Below, in pieces: positions 6,937-9,279 of a stretch of DNA of 9,279 bases (position 1 is the stretch's first letter; each line of letters begins with the position of its first letter). The position numbers were made by a program, and so were the translations under genes. Under the pieces are notes generated by a model. The model was given only the letters and a program-made list of their open reading frames with translations. It did not search any database and had not been told where the DNA came from. Source of the stretch: Chloroflexota bacterium (GTDB taxonomy: Bacteria; Chloroflexota; Anaerolineae; VGOG01); the NCBI GenBank assembly GCA_030615705.1, contig JAUWYT010000040.1, forward strand, positions 1 to 9,279. Reading direction: 5' to 3'.

Positions 6937-9279
6937 AAGCGATAAAGAGAGAAGCCCCAATCTGCCTCGCCCTCTTTCTTATAGCGCTACTCCCACGCCT
7001 CCTTTCCCTGGACGCCTTCATCACCTGGGACGAGCCCATGTGGACTTACCGGTCCATCAAGTTCCTGTCGGCGCTGCGGAGATTGGACTTCGACGCGACT
7101 TTCCTGGTTGGACACCCTGGGGTGATGACTATGTGGTCTGGAGCAGCAGGCATATCTATCCAGCGCTTGCTGGGCTTTGGGTCTGCGACCGATTTAGGTT
7201 GGTTGAGCGGCCTGCCGACCCTTGATCCCAGGGACTCAGAAGCCCTGTTCAAGCTGGCTCCTTTCCTTTCAGCAGCAAAGCTGCCACTGGCGGTGCTCAA
7301 TGCGGCCTGCGTTGTGGGCATCTACCTCCTAGCCAAGCGGCTTTTCGACGCTAGGGTGGCTCTCCTCGCCGCCCTCCTCCTGGCCCTGGATCCCTTTCAC
7401 ATCGCCCTCTCCCGTGTCCTGCACATTGACGCCCTGGCCGCGAACTTCATGATCCTCTCGTTGCTGAGCATGCTCGTTCACTTACGCCAGTATCGCTCGC
7501 GTTCATACCTTCTCCTGTCTGGGACTTTGGCTGGTTTGGCCTTCCTGAGCAAAGCCTATGCCCTTTTCCTAGCGCCTTTAGCCGGCCTCTTGCTGGCCGC
7601 AGCCTGCCTGGCCAAAGAGCGGGATTTGCGCAAGGCGATTCCCCTGCTGCTCTCCTCCTTTGCCACCTGGTGCCTCGTCGCCGTCCTGATCTTCTCCCTC
7701 CTCTGGCCGGCCATGTGGGTTGATCCCCTTGGCACTGTCCAAGGCGTGCTCGACACAGCCTTCGGTTACGCCGCCACTCCCCATGCCACCTCCAAGTTCT
7801 TTCTGGGGAAGATGGTTGCCGATCCTGGCCCCTGGTTCTATCTCGTCGTCTTGGCATTCCGCACGTCCCCCCTGACCCTGCTTGGTTTAGCAATAGCCCT
7901 TCCCCTGCTTCTCGGCAATGAGAAGGCACAGAAAGGAAACCTAGCTGCTCTACTTGCCTATGCATGTCTTTTCACTATACTTATGACCCTGGGGGCCAAG
8001 AAGTTCGATCGCTATATGTTGCCTTCCATCCTCGCCCTGGACATCGTGGCCGCCTGGGGACTGGTCGAGCTCGGACGGCTAGTGAGCCAGTGCCTCGGAA
8101 GGCGTTCCAAGTTCCAGGCTCCAAGTTCCAAGGGCCGTCAACTTTGGACTTTGGACGGCTCGACTGAGCCTTCGTCCCGAGCTCAGGCCGAGGGGCTCGC
8201 CGAAGTCTTAGGACTTGGAACTCTTGTTGTCCTGCTCTTGCTCCAGGCTGGACACATCCTCTCCTATCACCCCTATTATCTGTCTTACTACAACCCCCTC
8301 CTGGGCGGCTCACCCAGGGCTGTCCAAGTCCTGCCTGTGGGCTGGGGCGAGGGCATGGATCTGGCAGCCAGGTACTTGAATCAAAAGAAGGCTGCAGAGA
8401 ACCTTCGCGTCGCCACCTGGGGCATCCCAGGCTTAGCCCCTTTATTCAAAGGCCAGACAGAGGGACTGATGGAGCACAACCTGGCCACTGCCGACTACGC
8501 CGTCCTCTACGTTAGCGATGTGCAACAAGACTCCGCTGGCACGACTGCTCTCTACGGTCAGCAACAGCCTGAGCATGTGGTCAGCATTCACGGCGTAGAC
8601 TACGCCTGGATCTATCCTAATACTCACTATCGGGAGCTGATCGCCTATTTGGAGAGCCAAGCTCGGCCGGACGACATCGTACTGCTCGATGCCACCTCGC
8701 CCTTCGTCAAACATTATCAAGGGCCGCTATCTTATTATGTCATATTAGATAGCCAGAGCTGGACCGAGATGGCTGACAGGCTAACGGAGTCCGCTAGCCC
8801 CCAGCGCCTATGGTACGTCGCTTACCCAGGGAGCAATGCGGGGAGCTGGATCAGTTACCAACTGAATACCCATGCTCTCCTCATTAAGCAGGAAGCCCTT
8901 CCCCATGCCACTGTCTCTGGTTATCTCTTTACCTCTCCCCCTGCTCTTGATTCGAGTCCAATCAAGGTCCAGTCAGATGTCAACTTCGGCAACCTCTTGC
9001 GGCTCACCGGCTACGGCTTCACCGAGGACGTCGTCGAGTACAGAAAGAGCCTGGGGGTGACGCTCCACTGGCAGGCCCAGCGAGGAATGGAGGAGAACTA
9101 CGCCCTCTCCGTGCGGCTGGTGGACGGCGAGGGGCACCTCTGGGCTCAGGAAGACGAGTGGCTGCTGAGTCTCTCCGGCCTTCCGACCTCCGCCTGGGAG
9201 GCAGGCGAGACGAGCGAGGGGCGCTATCTCCTGCCCATCCCTCCGGGCGTTCCTCCTGGCCGCTACCAAGTGAAGGCGA
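6933..9279 (+). CDS. PMT_2/GT39-like membrane glycosyltransferase with C-terminal beta module (3' partial)
   Basis: The frame is open for 782 codons to the right edge, so the C-terminus is missing. Helix 1 is about 8-26. The first external loop holds TWDEPMW (D33, E34, the likely acidic pair) and GHPG (60-63). Later hydrophobic segments lie at about 118-155, 170-190, 193-230, 238-262, 302-328, 336-354, 361-380 and 427-443. Family-like motifs are WPAMWVDP (after 255), KKFDRYMLP (about 357-365), YYNPLLGG and GWGEGMDLAARYL after the last helix. Two soluble alpha/beta-like units follow (about 455-560 and 565-675), then a beta module from about 680. The module resembles the internal copies of gene 1, so more copies may follow. 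Residues 391-430 are encoded by 7-base repeats and palindromic DNA, a likely insertion between two helices. This gene is visibly GC-richer in its membrane part than genes 2 and 3. Substrate is unknown. Confidence 0.93.
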   Translation, partial: MKAIKREAPICLALFLIALLPRLLSLDAFITWDEPMWTYRSIKFLSALRRLDFDATFLVGHPGVMTMWSGAAGISIQRLLGFGSATDLGWLSGLPTLDPRDSEALFKLAPFLSAAKLPLAVLNAACVVGIYLLAKRLFDARVALLAALLLALDPFHIALSRVLHIDALAANFMILSLLSMLVHLRQYRSRSYLLLSGTLAGLAFLSKAYALFLAPLAGLLLAAACLAKERDLRKAIPLLLSSFATWCLVAVLIFSLLWPAMWVDPLGTVQGVLDTAFGYAATPHATSKFFLGKMVADPGPWFYLVVLAFRTSPLTLLGLAIALPLLLGNEKAQKGNLAALLAYACLFTILMTLGAKKFDRYMLPSILALDIVAAWGLVELGRLVSQCLGRRSKFQAPSSKGRQLWTLDGSTEPSSRAQAEGLAEVLGLGTLVVLLLLQAGHILSYHPYYLSYYNPLLGGSPRAVQVLPVGWGEGMDLAARYLNQKKAAENLRVATWGIPGLAPLFKGQTEGLMEHNLATADYAVLYVSDVQQDSAGTTALYGQQQPEHVVSIHGVDYAWIYPNTHYRELIAYLESQARPDDIVLLDATSPFVKHYQGPLSYYVILDSQSWTEMADRLTESASPQRLWYVAYPGSNAGSWISYQLNTHALLIKQEALPHATVSGYLFTSPPALDSSPIKVQSDVNFGNLLRLTGYGFTEDVVEYRKSLGVTLHWQAQRGMEENYALSVRLVDGEGHLWAQEDEWLLSLSGLPTSAWEAGETSEGRYLLPIPPGVPPGRYQVKA
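8073..8088 (+). repeat. Direct repeat in gene 4, left copy
   Basis: GGACGGCTAGTGAGCC aligns with 8153-8170, sharing GGACGGCT exactly and TGAGCC after a two-base gap. The copies start 80 bases apart and bracket the heptad repeats. Because 80 is not a multiple of three, a simple insertion of this length would have shifted the frame. Confidence 0.5.
8104..8156. repeat. 7-base tandem repeat cluster inside gene 4
   Basis: Four consecutive heptads read GTTCCAA, GTTCCAG, GCTCCAA, GTTCCAA (8104-8131). After a short gap come CTTTGGA, CTTTGGA and a final C (8142-8156). A 7-base period cannot be selected at the codon level, so the repeat acts on DNA, not protein. It resembles the degenerate TTGGAAC/CTTTGGA heptamer repeats scattered between genes in many bacterial genomes, but here it lies within a reading frame. 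AGTTCCAAG (8124-8132) is the exact inverse of CTTGGAACT (8214-8222). Confidence 0.8.
8153..8170 (+). repeat. Direct repeat in gene 4, right copy
   Basis: GGACGGCTCGACTGAGCC is the partner of 8073-8088. It partly overlaps the end of the last CTTTGGA heptad. Confidence 0.5.
8163..8222. repeat. Palindrome-rich patch following the heptads in gene 4
   Basis: The patch includes ACTGAGCCTTCGTCCCGAGC and then GAGGGGCTCGCCGA (8190-8203), and ends with CTTGGAACT (8214-8222), the inverse of the heptad unit. Its make-up (alternating CGAGCTC, GGCTCG and TTCG blocks) resembles dispersed palindromic repeats rather than ordinary coding sequence. The boundary is uncertain. Confidence 0.4.
8970..9279 (+). repeat. 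C-terminal beta module of gene 4 (cut by window end)
   Basis: It begins at VNFGNLLRLTGYGF and continues with LGVTLHWQAQ, a YALSVRLVDGEG strand, LWAQEDEW, LPTSAWEAGE and PPGRYQVKA at the edge. It carries the RLVD-type strand and PPGRYQ of gene 1 copy 1 rather than VFTH/VGMY, so it is of the internal subtype. Confidence 0.85.

Noticed and set aside
6914..7225. A 103-codon plus-strand frame across the gene 3/gene 4 junction.
   Set aside because: It overlaps the true start and first helix of gene 4 in another frame, has no family motif, and its product looks like random Pro/Arg-rich translation.
7447..7965. A 172-codon open frame on the minus strand, and similar ones at 1698-2087, 2226-2675 and 5980-6417.
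   Set aside because: They lie wholly opposite well-supported membrane enzyme genes, have Arg/Gly/Pro-rich shadow composition and no recognisable motif. Long antisense frames are common opposite GC-rich genes.
8073..8170. A clean transposon insertion in gene 4 with GGACGGCT as target-site duplication.
   Set aside because: The spacing of 80 bases would break the reading frame, and the repeat overlaps the heptad array. A local duplication or repeat expansion is at least as likely, so I report only the repeats.

Overview
The window is wall-to-wall coding on the + strand. It holds four consecutive genes for large multispanning membrane proteins, all of which I read as GT-C fold glycosyltransferases of the GT39/PMT_2/ArnT-like superfamily. 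Gene 1 enters from the left edge (its true start lies upstream) and ends at 2924. Gene 2 (2921-4810) overlaps it by ATGA, gene 3 (4822-6936) follows after 11 bases, and gene 4 starts at 6933 with another ATGA overlap and runs off the right edge. This is a translationally coupled operon. There is no promoter, terminator, RNA gene, CRISPR array or gene-free stretch that I can support.

All four proteins share one plan. An N-terminal transmembrane body has an acidic motif in the first external loop (D-E in genes 1, 2 and 4; D-Q in gene 3). A soluble alpha/beta-looking linker follows, and then one or more copies of a roughly 120-150 residue beta-rich module at the C-terminus (hallmarks: LxGYDL, PGxxLxLTLYWQA, a central WGQxD, then W-x-x-G/D-E, PPGEYxxEVGMY, RLP). 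Gene 1 has three copies, genes 2 and 3 one each, and gene 4 at least one before the window ends. By family analogy the enzymes move sugars from polyprenyl-phosphate donors to acceptors on the outer face of the membrane. Donor and acceptor cannot be read from sequence.

The organism is most likely a bacterium of the Chloroflexota. Strings of GT39 proteins with this tail, and the GWGEG, WPAMW and FDRYMLP motifs of gene 4, are what I associate with that phylum. This is recollection of family distribution, not a search result. Base composition is moderately GC-rich, with the membrane bodies of genes 2 and 3 clearly poorer in GC than their tails.

The most interesting structures are sub-genic. Gene 1 carries an extra hydrophilic stretch of 49 codons flanked by a 9-base direct repeat, which looks like an in-frame small-element insertion. 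Gene 4 carries a patch of 7-base tandem repeats and palindromic sequence in an equivalent inter-helix loop. The C-terminal module appears to spread between neighbouring genes, with 49 of 52 bases identical between the tails of genes 2 and 3.
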